A stretch of DNA of 19,523 bases from JBGZEX01 sp041846495 (GTDB lineage: Bacteria; Bacteroidota; Bacteroidia; Bacteroidales; Marinifilaceae). The position numbers and the translations under genes are program-made. The stretch spans positions 1 to 19,523 of the forward strand of contig JBGZEX010000044.1 of NCBI GenBank assembly GCA_041846495.1. The letters are read 5' to 3'. This document shows positions 1-7,554 of this stretch, piece by piece. The first letter of the stretch is position 1; every line of letters begins with the position of its first letter. The notes under the pieces were generated by a model, which made no database searches, was not told where the DNA came from, and worked only from the letters and a program-made list of their open reading frames with translations.

Positions 1-660
1 CTTTTCCAGGGTTCTCCCAAATGGGTGATCGGCTATAGCGACATCACGGTTTTCCATTCGAAACTCAATACCCTCGGCATAGAAAGTCTCCATGCCCCCA
101 TGCCTTCCGAATACGGATATACGGACAAAAAAATCATGGAGGAAATCAAAAGCATTTTATTCGGACGGATCCCCGCTTACGAAACCCCGCCCAATCCGCT
201 CAATCGGGAAGGCTCGGCTAAAGGCGAATTAGTCGGCGGCAACCTCAGTATACTCCATACCATACGTTCCTGCGTATTCGAACAAAAATACAAAGGGAAT
301 CTCATCTTTATCGAAGATGTGGGAGAAAACTTATACGCCATCGACCGGATGATGCAAAGCATGAAATTTACCGGAGTATTGGAAAATATCGAAGGGCTTA
401 TCGTAGGAGGGTTTCATAAAATGAAAGGCGAAGATTTCGGAAAAACGGCATATGAAATCATAAGGGAGGCCGTCGATGATTACGACTATCCGGTATGCTT
501 CGATTTTCCGGCCGGACATACGAAGAACAATCGTCCTTTCCTTTTGGGCGCTCCCATAGAGGCGGAGATAAAAACTTCGGGAGGGAAAATAAATTACGTA
601 GACGACGAAACTTCCGGAGCCAAAAGAATATTGTCGTTCCCCCAAAAACTAAAGTTTTAA
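1..660 (+). CDS. ldcA: LD-carboxypeptidase (murein tetrapeptide carboxypeptidase), C-terminal part
   Basis: Peptidase family S66 (LdcA/MccF-like) serine peptidase. The family removes the terminal D-alanine from murein tetrapeptides during cell-wall recycling, usually in the cytoplasm. The reading frame is open from base 1 (L-F-Q-G-S-P-K-W then VIGYSDIT), so the start lies outside the window and 219 residues are visible. The GTG at 25 is internal, not a start. The Ser-Glu-His triad is visible: nucleophile Ser in GYSD (codon 37-39), Glu in FIEDVGE (codon 313-315) and His in PAGHTKNN (codon 517-519). A GGNL motif lies between Ser and Glu. The TAA at 658-660 is 11 bases before the gldH start, so the gene probably heads the operon with gldH, trmB and mnmA. 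The family is clear; the exact peptide substrate is inferred. Confidence 0.9.
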   Translation, partial: LFQGSPKWVIGYSDITVFHSKLNTLGIESLHAPMPSEYGYTDKKIMEEIKSILFGRIPAYETPPNPLNREGSAKGELVGGNLSILHTIRSCVFEQKYKGNLIFIEDVGENLYAIDRMMQSMKFTGVLENIEGLIVGGFHKMKGEDFGKTAYEIIREAVDDYDYPVCFDFPAGHTKNNRPFLLGAPIEAEIKTSGGKINYVDDETSGAKRILSFPQKLKF

Positions 661-671
661 ATTCCCTTTCC

Positions 672-1136
672 GTGAAACATTGGCTTATCGTATTTTTTCT
701 CTTCCTCGGTTGCGGTTTTCATACGAAAGAATGTTATACGTACGAATGCATGGAAGACGAAATATGGAGGACATCCCGAGAAATCGTATTCCGGATAAAG
801 CCGGATACGGAATGGACATACAAGCCTCAAATACTGATAAGACACCGTATCGATTACAAAGCCAATAATTTATGGATAGCCGTATGCTTGAGAGATTCCG
901 CCGGAGTCGTAAAACGAAGGGACACGCTGAATCTCGACTTGACGCTTCCCGGTTCGGAGAATTGGGCGGGGCAAGGTGTTTTACTGAAAACCGCATATTT
1001 CTCTTTGGATTCCCTCCGGGATTTTTATCCTCCGGGGAACTACAGCATCCGCATATCACAACTCATGGGCGTATCCCGGCTCGAAGGCATATCGGGGGTC
1101 GGCTTAAAATTATATTATGAGGAAAAGCAAAACTGA
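672..1136 (+). CDS. gldH: Gliding motility lipoprotein GldH
   Basis: GldH family lipoprotein, 154 residues with the chosen start. GldH is required for gliding and is linked to the GldKLMN/type IX secretion machinery in Flavobacterium. It also occurs in Bacteroidales that do not glide, where its role is unclear. I place the start at GTG 672 because it gives a short signal peptide (KHWLIVFFLFLGC) with the lipid-attachment Cys at residue 14. The frame is open back to 495, but that stretch lies inside ldcA and encodes an Arg-rich sequence unlike a signal peptide. The lipobox (LFLGC) is slightly atypical. Family hallmarks are a Trp after the first acidic segment, ILIRH..DY..NNLW at about 54-68, and NWAGQG at 97-102. 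The 3' end overlaps trmB by 20 bases, which suggests translational coupling. Confidence 0.85.
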   Translation: MKHWLIVFFLFLGCGFHTKECYTYECMEDEIWRTSREIVFRIKPDTEWTYKPQILIRHRIDYKANNLWIAVCLRDSAGVVKRRDTLNLDLTLPGSENWAGQGVLLKTAYFSLDSLRDFYPPGNYSIRISQLMGVSRLEGISGVGLKLYYEEKQN

Positions 1137-1854
1137 AAGATTCAGGGAATTGGAAGAAATGGAAAACGTATTCCAACCCTTGCACGAGGAAGTTTTCAAA
1201 AAAGACCATCCCCTCAAAGGAAGGTGGAGAGAAGAGGTTTTTCATAACGACCGTCCCATCGTTTTGGAAATCGGTTGCGGGAAAGGAGAATATAGCGTGG
1301 AACTCGCCCGTCTGTTTCCCGATAAGAATTTTATCGGCATAGACATCAAAGGAGCCAGAATATGGTCGGGGGCCCGTCAAGCCGTCGAATGCGGCATGGA
1401 GAACATCGCATTCCTGCGCCTGAGGGCGGAGCTTATGGAATCCGTATTCGCCCCCGGCGAAATAGACGAAATATGGATTACCTTCCCCGACCCTCAAATG
1501 TCCAAAGTGCGGAAAAGGCTTACCGGCAGTCGCTATCTGAAAATATACAGAAACATCCTCTCCCCGTACGGATGCATTCACTTGAAAACGGATTCCGGTT
1601 TTCTCCATGCTTACACCTCGGAAATCGTCAAATGCAACGGATTTCGGGAAGAAATAAACACATCCGATTTATACCGGAATTTCGAGGACGATCCCGTTTT
1701 GGGAATAAAGACCTTTTACGAACGGCAATGGCTCAAACGGGGAAAAAGTATCAAATATATCAAATTCTTCCTTTCCCAAACCGGAGATTTCGAGGAACCC
1801 GACATACGTATCGAAAAAGACGACTATAGAAGCGAAACCCGTTACATGCAGTAA
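1117..1854 (+). CDS. trmB: tRNA (guanine-N7-)-methyltransferase
   Basis: Cytoplasmic SAM-dependent enzyme that makes m7G46 in the variable loop of tRNA. The 245 residues form a Rossmann-fold methyltransferase. The SAM motif I is EIGCGKGEY at 51-59 and motif II is GIDIKGAR at 74-81. The family signature WITFPDPQ at 120-127 is followed by KVRKRLTGSRYL, the form usual in Bacteroidota (other phyla have FPDPWPKKRH). The ATG at 1117 lies inside the end of gldH, 20 bases before that stop. The TAA is immediately followed by the ATG of mnmA with no spacer. Overlap on one side and abutment on the other indicate a single transcript with coupled translation. The C-terminal third (after about 190) is less conserved but in frame and intact. 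Confidence 0.95.
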   Translation: MRKSKTERFRELEEMENVFQPLHEEVFKKDHPLKGRWREEVFHNDRPIVLEIGCGKGEYSVELARLFPDKNFIGIDIKGARIWSGARQAVECGMENIAFLRLRAELMESVFAPGEIDEIWITFPDPQMSKVRKRLTGSRYLKIYRNILSPYGCIHLKTDSGFLHAYTSEIVKCNGFREEINTSDLYRNFEDDPVLGIKTFYERQWLKRGKSIKYIKFFLSQTGDFEEPDIRIEKDDYRSETRYMQ

Positions 1855-2937
1855 ATGAAAAAAAGAGTCTTAATTGCGATGAGCGGAGGCATCGACAGTT
1901 CCGTAGCAGCCATTTTGCTCAAAGATGCGGGGTGGGAGGTTATCGGTATAACCTACCGTATATACGACAATCCGCTCGATTCGGACACAGAGGAGGAAAC
2001 CGTAGCGATAAAAGAAGCCCGGGAGGTTGCCGAGAGATTGCATATCGAACATCATACCCTCGACCTAAGACGAGAATTCCGGGAAACCGTCATCGATTAT
2101 TTTATCCGGGAATACTCTGAAGGGCGCACCCCCAATCCTTGCGTCGTCTGCAACCCGGCAATAAAATGGACATATTTGCTCGAAGCCGCCGATACCCTTA
2201 ACTGCACTCGAATCGCTACGGGACATTATGCCCGAATCGGAAAGGAAAACGGACGGTATTTCCTGAAAAAAGCCGAAGACCCCCTTAAAGACCAAACCTA
2301 TTTCTTATGGAAGCTCTCTCAGGAACAACTCGCACGCACGCTATTCCCCATAGGAGGACTTACCAAAGAGGAAATTCGCAATATCGCCCGCTCGAAAGGC
2401 TTCGCCCGTCTTTCGAAAAAAAGCGAAAGTCAGGAAATATGTTTTATCCCCGATAATAATTATCGGAAATTTCTAACGGACGAAATCCCGGATTTCGAAA
2501 AAATATTCAAACCGGGCGATTTCGTCGACAACCGGGGGAAGGTGATAGGAGCCCATAAAGGATTCCCCAACTATACGATAGGACAGAGAAAAGGACTCGG
2601 CGTAGCTGCGGGATATCCCCTATACGTGCTGTCCATAGACCCGCAAAGCAATAAAATCATCCTCGGAAGCAAAGAAGAATTGGGAGGCAGCCTCCTCTAT
2701 GCGACGGATATCAACTATATGAAACGGCAAACTCTATGCGACGGAGAAAATCTAAGCGTAAAAATACGCTATCGCAACACCGGTTACGACGCCTCCGTAT
2801 ACCCCGAAGGGCATCGTCTGCGGATAGAGTTCCGGGGAAAAGCGGATGCCATCACTCCCGGCCAAAGCTGCGTATTATACGAAGGGGAAGATGTCGTCGC
2901 CGGCGGTATCATCCACTCCGTCCGGCCCGAAAAATAA
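1855..2937 (+). CDS. mnmA: tRNA-specific 2-thiouridylase MnmA
   Basis: ATP-dependent sulfur transfer to C2 of the wobble uridine in tRNA Lys, Glu and Gln (s2U34). The 360 residues match the family length. The N-terminal PP-loop ATPase motif is SGGIDSS at 10-16. The catalytic Cys is the second one in NPCVVCN (Cys99). The second Cys, which forms the persulfide or disulfide, is Cys196 in SQEICFIP. GHYAR at 123-127 and DQTYFLW at 146-152 are family motifs, and IGQRKGLG lies in the central domain. The start is the ATG touching the trmB stop. This is the last gene of the operon; no canonical hairpin plus T-run follows, only a weak hairpin at 3005-3021. Sulfur-relay partners are not in the window. 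Confidence 0.96.
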   Translation: MKKRVLIAMSGGIDSSVAAILLKDAGWEVIGITYRIYDNPLDSDTEEETVAIKEAREVAERLHIEHHTLDLRREFRETVIDYFIREYSEGRTPNPCVVCNPAIKWTYLLEAADTLNCTRIATGHYARIGKENGRYFLKKAEDPLKDQTYFLWKLSQEQLARTLFPIGGLTKEEIRNIARSKGFARLSKKSESQEICFIPDNNYRKFLTDEIPDFEKIFKPGDFVDNRGKVIGAHKGFPNYTIGQRKGLGVAAGYPLYVLSIDPQSNKIILGSKEELGGSLLYATDINYMKRQTLCDGENLSVKIRYRNTGYDASVYPEGHRLRIEFRGKADAITPGQSCVLYEGEDVVAGGIIHSVRPEK

Positions 2938-3004
2938 CAGCCGGCCTCATATCCGGAAAAAGACATCGGAAGTCGAGGGTAGCGAAGAATAGCGATGATT
3001 TAAC

Positions 3005-3021
3005 AATATTCCTTGAATATT
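3005..3021 (+). other. Short hairpin downstream of mnmA
   Basis: A 7-bp perfect inverted repeat (AATATTC, loop ctt, GAATATT) in the 255-base gap after mnmA. It is followed by GAAAATTTTACC, not a clean T-run. It could help end or stabilise the mnmA transcript, but it is AT-rich and could be chance. Confidence 0.3.
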
Positions 3022-3060
3022 CGAAAATTTTACCGTATCTTGTAAAGGTAAATCCGTACG

Positions 3061-3093
3061 TGCCGTGATAAATCCCAATGGTTTATCATGGCA
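3061..3093 (+). other. Strong hairpin in the leader of the small membrane protein gene
   Basis: TGCCGTGATAAA at 3061-3072 pairs with TTTATCATGGCA at 3082-3093: 12 pairs, one of them G-U in RNA, around a 9-base loop. What follows is TAAAAAAACG, not a T-run, so it is not a standard plus-strand terminator. On the minus strand there is no T-run after it either. It lies 100 bases before the ATG at 3193, so it may be a leader structure of that gene or an mRNA 3' end. The rest of 2938-3192 is AT-rich with no ORF and no good TAnnTTTG promoter; TATCTTGT at 3036 is the nearest, with two mismatches. Confidence 0.45.
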
Positions 3094-3192
3094 TAAAAAA
3101 ACGACTATTCGACGCCACAAAAAGAGTAATCGTTTTTCACAAAAATAACAAACGAAATAATCGCTTATTACAAATTTCAAAAATATGGAATC

Positions 3193-3585
3193 ATGAAAAA
3201 ACTTAAAACGAATTTTTACGATACGATAATTATTTTCGGCTTCATCTGCTGGATAATTTACGAATTCTTCATAACGAAATCCCATGAAGATACCGTATTG
3301 TTATGCATATGCGTCGCCTTGATTTTTATTTTTCCCTCCTGCTGTTCCCGAACGGAAAAAGGACTGAAAAATTTGCGTTACAATGCCTTGATTTATTCTT
3401 TTTCCGTTCTGCTCGCCATCGGCGGTGCATTGAAACTTACGGAATTGTCCCGGGATATCGTTTTGGTGTTCCAACCCGTTAAACTCCTCTTTACCGGTGT
3501 CTTCCTGCAAAGCGCATTTTTCCTTTTAAAACCGCATACCAAAGCAAAAGAGGAAGATAAAAAACAAGAGAGTTATCGGAAATAA
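3193..3585 (+). CDS. Small membrane protein of unknown function
   Basis: I do not recognise this 130-residue protein. It begins MKKLKTNFYD and has four likely membrane helices at about 11-28, 34-51, 62-82 and 87-112. A basic/polar loop (CSRTEKGLKNLR) separates helices 2 and 3, and the hydrophilic C-terminal tail is charged (KAKEEDKKQESYRK). The positive-inside pattern suggests both ends and the central loop are cytoplasmic. Adjacent cysteines at 50-51 and others in helices 1 and 2 show no recognised motif. An upstream ATG at 3185 opens only a three-codon frame (ATG GAA TCA TGA) whose stop overlaps this start. The gene stands alone, converges on ddl, and is preceded by a large hairpin. Coding status rests on length, a good ATG start and membrane composition. 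Confidence 0.7.
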   Translation: MKKLKTNFYDTIIIFGFICWIIYEFFITKSHEDTVLLCICVALIFIFPSCCSRTEKGLKNLRYNALIYSFSVLLAIGGALKLTELSRDIVLVFQPVKLLFTGVFLQSAFFLLKPHTKAKEEDKKQESYRK

Positions 3586-3608
3586 AACCATCCCGCTCCG
3601 GCTATTTC

Positions 3609-3692
3609 ATCCCGACACGGGAGCCGTCGATACTATCCGGGTCGGGATTCCCCGACAAATCGCTTTTCATCGCCACGTCCTATCGGCTCCCG
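3609..3692. other. Alternative inverted repeats in the convergent gap before ddl
   Basis: The 94-base gap between the convergent membrane-protein gene and ddl holds overlapping pairings. GTCGGG at 3641-3646 pairs with CCCGAC at 3651-3656 (loop ATTC). The same GTCGGGAT at 3641-3648 can pair instead with ATCCCGAC at 3609-3616. CGGGAGCCG at 3618-3626 can pair with CGGCTCCCG at 3684-3692, inside the last codons of ddl. There is no strong T-run on either strand. A transcript-end structure shared by the two convergent genes is the simplest reading. Confidence 0.4.
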
Positions 3693-4660
3693 AGTTTATC
3701 TCCGATTATATCGTTGAGTACGTCCTTCAACTCCATACCCATAGAGCGAATCATTTTAGGGACAAAACTATTGGACGTCATTCCCGGAGTGGTATTGATA
3801 TCCAATATTACCATTTCCTCTCCCTTCAATATGCCGTCCACCCGAATAATCCCCGAGCAACCGAGCAAATCGTATAGAGCCGAAACCCTATCCTTTATCT
3901 TATCCGTAACCTCTTGCGTAAACCGCGCCGGAATGATTTCATCGGATTGCCGGGGATCGTATTTGGCATCGTAATCGAAAAACTCATTAAATGACACGAC
4001 TTCCGCCAAGGGGAATACCGTTTTTTTATTCCCCGCCCGGTAAATACCGCATGTAAACTCCCGTCCGTCGATAAACTCTTCGATCAACACCTCCCGGCCT
4101 TTCCCGAAAGCTTTTTCAATGGCCGGACGGAGCTCCTCGCGACGATTCACTTTCGAAATGCCGAAACTCGACCCCTCCGCATTAGGTTTGACAAAACAGG
4201 GCAGACCGAGTTTCTCTACGATCTCCTCTTCGTCTACGACCCCCTCCTCTTTTAAAAATACGGAATCGGGAACACGATAACCGAATCCTCTTATATAATT
4301 ATTACAAAAATGCTTGTCGAAAGTCGATGCGGTAACGAGAAGAGAGGAGGTGGAATAAGGCAAACCCATCATATCGAGATATCCCTGCAACATCCCGTTT
4401 TCTCCCGGATTCCCGTGAATCGTGATATAAGCGTAATCGAAGCCGATCCTATAACCGTTTTTTATAAACGAAAAATCGTTCTTATCCACGGGATATTCTC
4501 TATCCCCCTCCACCACTGTCCACGAACGTCCCCTTAAACGCATCAAATACTTATTATAACGGTCGCCGTCTATTTCCGCGAATATGTTCATTCCCGATTT
4601 TAGAGAAATCTCGTATTCCGAAGAATTTCCCCCGAAAATCACAACTACATTTTTTTTCAT
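3680..4660 (-). CDS. ddl: D-alanine--D-alanine ligase
   Basis: ATP-grasp enzyme that joins two D-alanines for the peptidoglycan stem peptide; cytoplasmic. 326 residues. The frame is open to 4789, but I start at ATG 4660 because MKKNVVVIFGGNSSEYEISL is the normal N-terminus and the 43 residues upstream are Lys/Phe-rich promoter DNA read through. Glu15 in SSEYEIS corresponds to the first-substrate Glu. HGNPGENG is at 82-89, and the ATP-grasp residues are in FVKPNAEGSSFG at 156-167. The omega loop YDAKY ends in Tyr234, the residue typical of D-Ala-D-Ala rather than D-Ala-D-lactate ligases. The metal and substrate loop is DINTTPGMTSNS at 287-298. So there is no sign of a Van-type ligase. murF and murC are not adjacent; the gene stands alone and diverges from the uptake locus. 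Confidence 0.95.
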   Translation of the reverse strand: MKKNVVVIFGGNSSEYEISLKSGMNIFAEIDGDRYNKYLMRLRGRSWTVVEGDREYPVDKNDFSFIKNGYRIGFDYAYITIHGNPGENGMLQGYLDMMGLPYSTSSLLVTASTFDKHFCNNYIRGFGYRVPDSVFLKEEGVVDEEEIVEKLGLPCFVKPNAEGSSFGISKVNRREELRPAIEKAFGKGREVLIEEFIDGREFTCGIYRAGNKKTVFPLAEVVSFNEFFDYDAKYDPRQSDEIIPARFTQEVTDKIKDRVSALYDLLGCSGIIRVDGILKGEEMVILDINTTPGMTSNSFVPKMIRSMGMELKDVLNDIIGDKLGSR

Positions 4661-4725
4661 GACATATAATTTTACCTTCCGTCGCAAAAAAATTCGGAAT
4701 TCCTTCCGATTTTCCGACAAGCGGA

Positions 4726-4733
4726 CAAAAATA
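4726..4733 (-). promoter_or_regulatory. Candidate promoter -7 element for ddl
   Basis: On the minus strand this reads TATTTTTG, matching the Bacteroidota -7 consensus TAnnTTTG. It lies 66 bases upstream of the ddl ATG. No good TTTG -33 element is seen at the usual distance; TTGG at 4748-4745 is too close. The region is very AT-rich, so a chance match is possible. Confidence 0.4.
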
Positions 4734-4820
4734 TACAAAAAAAACCAATATTTATTTTTAAATAACGTTTTTTTTAATCTAATTTTCAAGAAAATTTTTC
4801 CGGATTTCGCCGACTCGTCT

Positions 4821-4828
4821 TAATTTTG
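4821..4828 (+). promoter_or_regulatory. Candidate promoter -7 element for the uptake locus
   Basis: TAATTTTG is a perfect match to TAnnTTTG. Transcription would start near 4835, before the TTG start at 4856, which argues against the alternative TTG at 4832 as initiator. A weak inverted repeat TTAATT (4820-4825) / AATTAA (4836-4841) overlaps the element and the start site. It could be an operator but is AT-rich and short. Confidence 0.5.
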
Positions 4829-4855
4829 TAATTGGAATTAATCCACACATCAATT

Positions 4856-5170
4856 TTGAAAAGGAAAATTTCAAATATCAAAATCGCATGGTTATTGACG
4901 GGAATCTTTATTTCTTTGGAAATAACGGTTCTCAGCCATAACGTCAATTGCGACCACGAAATACACTCCTGCCGGCATACGGACGACGGCTGTGCTTCGG
5001 AATGTCCGATTTGCGCATTCATGCAAATATCCTATATTCCGTCTACTTTTACGAATATCGAATGTACAGGACATAATTTCATCGTACGGTCCCTGCCTTT
5101 TTACAAGGAAAATCCGTATATTTCTTATCAAAATTCCAATCAGCTCCGTGCACCTCCCTGTTACGATTGA
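4856..5170 (+). CDS. Small exported Cys/His-rich protein upstream of a TonB receptor
   Basis: 104 residues from TTG 4856 (KRKISNIKIAWLLTGIFI...). There is no ATG or GTG in frame upstream of the hydrophobic segment, and the promoter at 4821 makes the TTG at 4832 unlikely. A basic start and hydrophobic stretch at about 9-27 look like a signal peptide or anchor. Then comes a Cys/His cluster: His28, Cys32, His34, His37, Cys39, His41, Cys46, Cys50, Cys53 (ending CASECPIC). The C-terminus ends in LRAPPCYD. Small His/Cys proteins with a C-terminal RAPP or RGPP motif placed before TonB receptors recall the DUF2946-like group linked to copper or other metals. That assignment is from memory and tentative. 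The stop at 5168-5170 lies 41 bases before the receptor ATG, so the two are probably co-transcribed. It could bind metal in the periplasm or sense it. Confidence 0.7.
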   Translation: MKRKISNIKIAWLLTGIFISLEITVLSHNVNCDHEIHSCRHTDDGCASECPICAFMQISYIPSTFTNIECTGHNFIVRSLPFYKENPYISYQNSNQLRAPPCYD

Positions 5171-5211
5171 TTTTTAATTTTCTAATTTTCAATCATTTTC
5201 GTAACATTCGT

Positions 5212-7527
5212 ATGAAACACAAAACGTATTACGGATTGTTGCTTTTTTGGTGTCTTTCATTTATATCGGTCCATAGCCAAAACCGGAATATCTCTTCTTT
5301 GGAAATAAAAGTATGCGACAAAGAAAGCAACACTCCTTTAGCAAATGCACATATTCATTTCGAAGAATCCAATTATATAACGGATATGAACGGCATTGCC
5401 GTAATCACGGACAAGCCGGGAGGGTCCGGCAAAGTAAATATTCACTACATAGGATATGAAGAATTTTCCACACCCATAGATGAAATAAGACGCAGACAAC
5501 CTTTCGTAGCAAAACTCAAGCCCAAATTGAATGCTTTGGAAGACGTCGTAGTCCGCACTCAAAGGAAATCGGCGATCGCAAACACGGTATCGGAATCCGT
5601 ATATGAAAACGATATCCGAAAAATGTTAGGGAAAAACTTCGCTTCCGCCATAGAACAAATAAAGGGGGTAAACACCGTTAAAAGCGGTATCACCGTTGCC
5701 AAGCCGATCATACACGGAATGTACGGCAACCGCATCCTCATCGTCAACAACGGAGTCCGTCAAAAAGGACAGCAATGGGGAGACGATCACGGACCGGAAT
5801 TGGACCTGAATGCGGCCGGACGGGTCGACATCGTAAAAGGAGCCGCCGCCGTCCGCTACGGCTCGGAAGCTCTCGGCGGGGTAATCCTAACCGAAACGAA
5901 ACCTCTCCCTTACAATCGTAAGAAAACGGGAGGCTACTTATCGAGCGCCTACGGAACAAACGGGAAACGCTATGCGGTTACCGGCTATATGGACGGGAAT
6001 ATCTCCCGGGATTTCGCATGGAGGATTCAAGGAACGCATATCAAGGGAGGAGACCGTTCTACGGCGAACTATCTGCTGAATAATACGGGGATGTATGAAA
6101 ACGACATATCCGCAGCCTTGGGATACCGCAGAGAAAAATACGGAATCGAAGCATTTTACAGTCGTTTCGACACGAAGTTGGGGGTATTGTTTTCTTCTCA
6201 AATGGGAGATGTGGAACTTTTGAAAAAACGCATAGCTTTGGGACGTCCGGTAAAAACCGGACCTTTCTCCCGCGAAATAGACGTACCCAGCCAGAAGGTT
6301 GTCCATCAATTATTCAAAATGTCCGCATTTTACAATTCGGGAAAGCCGGGACGATTCGGTTTGCAATGTGCCTATCAAAGCGATCGGAGAAACGAATTTC
6401 ATTCCCGCCGGAACAACCTCTCGCATATCCCTTCCCTCAGTCTCAAACTCGATGCCGTGGCTTTCGACATAAATTGGGAGCGTCGTTATGCCGAACATTG
6501 GAAATCCGAAACGGGCATCCGGCACGAACATACCGAAAACACCAATAATCCGGGTACCGGCGTGGTTCCCATTATTCCGAACTATGTCGAAAACGATTTC
6601 GGAATTTACGGATTCCAAAAATATACGTGCGAAACATGGAGTGCTGAGGCCGGTATACGCTTCGACCGCCAATATACCGATTCTCGGGGAATAGATGCCT
6701 ACAGTCAAAGTTACGGAGGAAATCGCAGATTTTCGAATCTCACTTACAATATCGGAGGCGAATATCGCTTCCCCGGGAATTTCACTCTCGTTTCCAATAT
6801 GGGATGGGCCTGGAGAGCCCCTCACGTACACGAATTATATGCCAACGGACTCGAACACGCTTCGGGCATGTATGTAGAAGGAGATTCCGCCATGATTTCC
6901 GAACGTACCGTCAAATGGATAACCTCCCTTTCCTATTCGGGGAAGGTATTCGGCTTTTCGACGGAATTTTATCTCCAGAAAATCAAAAATTTCATCTATG
7001 ACGAACCCGTAAAAAGATATATGACGGTGATATCCGGCACTTATCCGGTTTTCAAATACCGGCAAACCGATGCTTTTTTCCGGGGAGTCGATATGGAATT
7101 AAGATGGGAACCGTTCGCAAACTTAAAATATCATGCTACGGCCGGCATGGTATGGGCGAATGAATCTTCCACGGGAAATTATCTTCCCTATATTCCTTCG
7201 CTAAGAATCATGGAATCCCTAAAATATAATTTCCCGGAAACCGGAAGATTCAAAGCAATCCGTCTCATGCTCACGCATCGTTATACCGGCAAACAACGTC
7301 GCTTCGACCCCGAAACCGATCTCATAGACCACTCTCCTCCGGCCTATCACATATTCGGAGGCGAAGCCGGATTCTCCGTATCGGGAAATAAAAATAACAA
7401 AATCGATTTTTCCGTAATAGCGGAAAATCTCTTCAACAAAGAATACAAAGAATACACGAACAGATTCAGATATTATGCTCATGACAGCGGACGCGACATC
7501 CGCATTTCCGTAGCATGGCAATTTTAA
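5212..7527 (+). CDS. TonB-dependent outer-membrane receptor, probably for a metal
   Basis: 771 residues; energy-coupled outer-membrane pore. I start at ATG 5212 because it opens directly into a signal peptide (MKHKTYYGLLLFWCLSF, cleavage near SVHS-Q). The frame is open to 5167 but without a better start. Order: signal peptide 1-23; carboxypeptidase-regulatory-like beta domain about 25-105; LEDVVV 109-114, the usual link in this phylum; plug about 125-228, with PIIHGMYGNRILIVNNG and VDIVKGAAAVRYGSEALGGV; then a 22-strand-type barrel ending in Phe (RISVAWQF). The sequence from Arg535 to Ala550 (RAPHVHELYANGLEHA) contains three His and resembles the RAP..EL...G.H.A segment of ZnuD-type zinc receptors. 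That suggests zinc or another metal, but this is inference. It is not SusC-sized and no SusD partner follows. The next gene starts 27 bases downstream. Confidence 0.9.
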   Translation: MKHKTYYGLLLFWCLSFISVHSQNRNISSLEIKVCDKESNTPLANAHIHFEESNYITDMNGIAVITDKPGGSGKVNIHYIGYEEFSTPIDEIRRRQPFVAKLKPKLNALEDVVVRTQRKSAIANTVSESVYENDIRKMLGKNFASAIEQIKGVNTVKSGITVAKPIIHGMYGNRILIVNNGVRQKGQQWGDDHGPELDLNAAGRVDIVKGAAAVRYGSEALGGVILTETKPLPYNRKKTGGYLSSAYGTNGKRYAVTGYMDGNISRDFAWRIQGTHIKGGDRSTANYLLNNTGMYENDISAALGYRREKYGIEAFYSRFDTKLGVLFSSQMGDVELLKKRIALGRPVKTGPFSREIDVPSQKVVHQLFKMSAFYNSGKPGRFGLQCAYQSDRRNEFHSRRNNLSHIPSLSLKLDAVAFDINWERRYAEHWKSETGIRHEHTENTNNPGTGVVPIIPNYVENDFGIYGFQKYTCETWSAEAGIRFDRQYTDSRGIDAYSQSYGGNRRFSNLTYNIGGEYRFPGNFTLVSNMGWAWRAPHVHELYANGLEHASGMYVEGDSAMISERTVKWITSLSYSGKVFGFSTEFYLQKIKNFIYDEPVKRYMTVISGTYPVFKYRQTDAFFRGVDMELRWEPFANLKYHATAGMVWANESSTGNYLPYIPSLRIMESLKYNFPETGRFKAIRLMLTHRYTGKQRRFDPETDLIDHSPPAYHIFGGEAGFSVSGNKNNKIDFSVIAENLFNKEYKEYTNRFRYYAHDSGRDIRISVAWQF

Positions 7528-7554
7528 TTACCAATAAATTTAAATCATTTCAAC

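Noticed and set aside
495..671. Upstream extension of gldH inside ldcA
   Set aside because: The extra 59 residues are Arg-rich out-of-frame ldcA sequence; the lipoprotein signal begins at GTG 672.
1063..1608. 181-codon open frame on the minus strand
   Set aside because: Antisense of trmB, which is certain.
3185..3196. Three-codon upstream frame ATG GAA TCA TGA overlapping the start of the small membrane protein
   Set aside because: Too short to support as a leader peptide; probably chance.
3680..4660. Van-type D-Ala-D-Lac or D-Ala-D-Ser ligase
   Set aside because: The omega loop ends in KY (Tyr234), as in ordinary D-Ala-D-Ala ligases, and no vanH or vanX genes are near.
4661..4789. 43-residue N-terminal extension of ddl
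   Set aside because: Lys/Phe/Arg-rich translation of AT-rich promoter DNA; the family N-terminus begins at 4660.
5167..5211. 15-residue extension of the TonB receptor
   Set aside because: ATG 5212 opens directly into a normal signal peptide.
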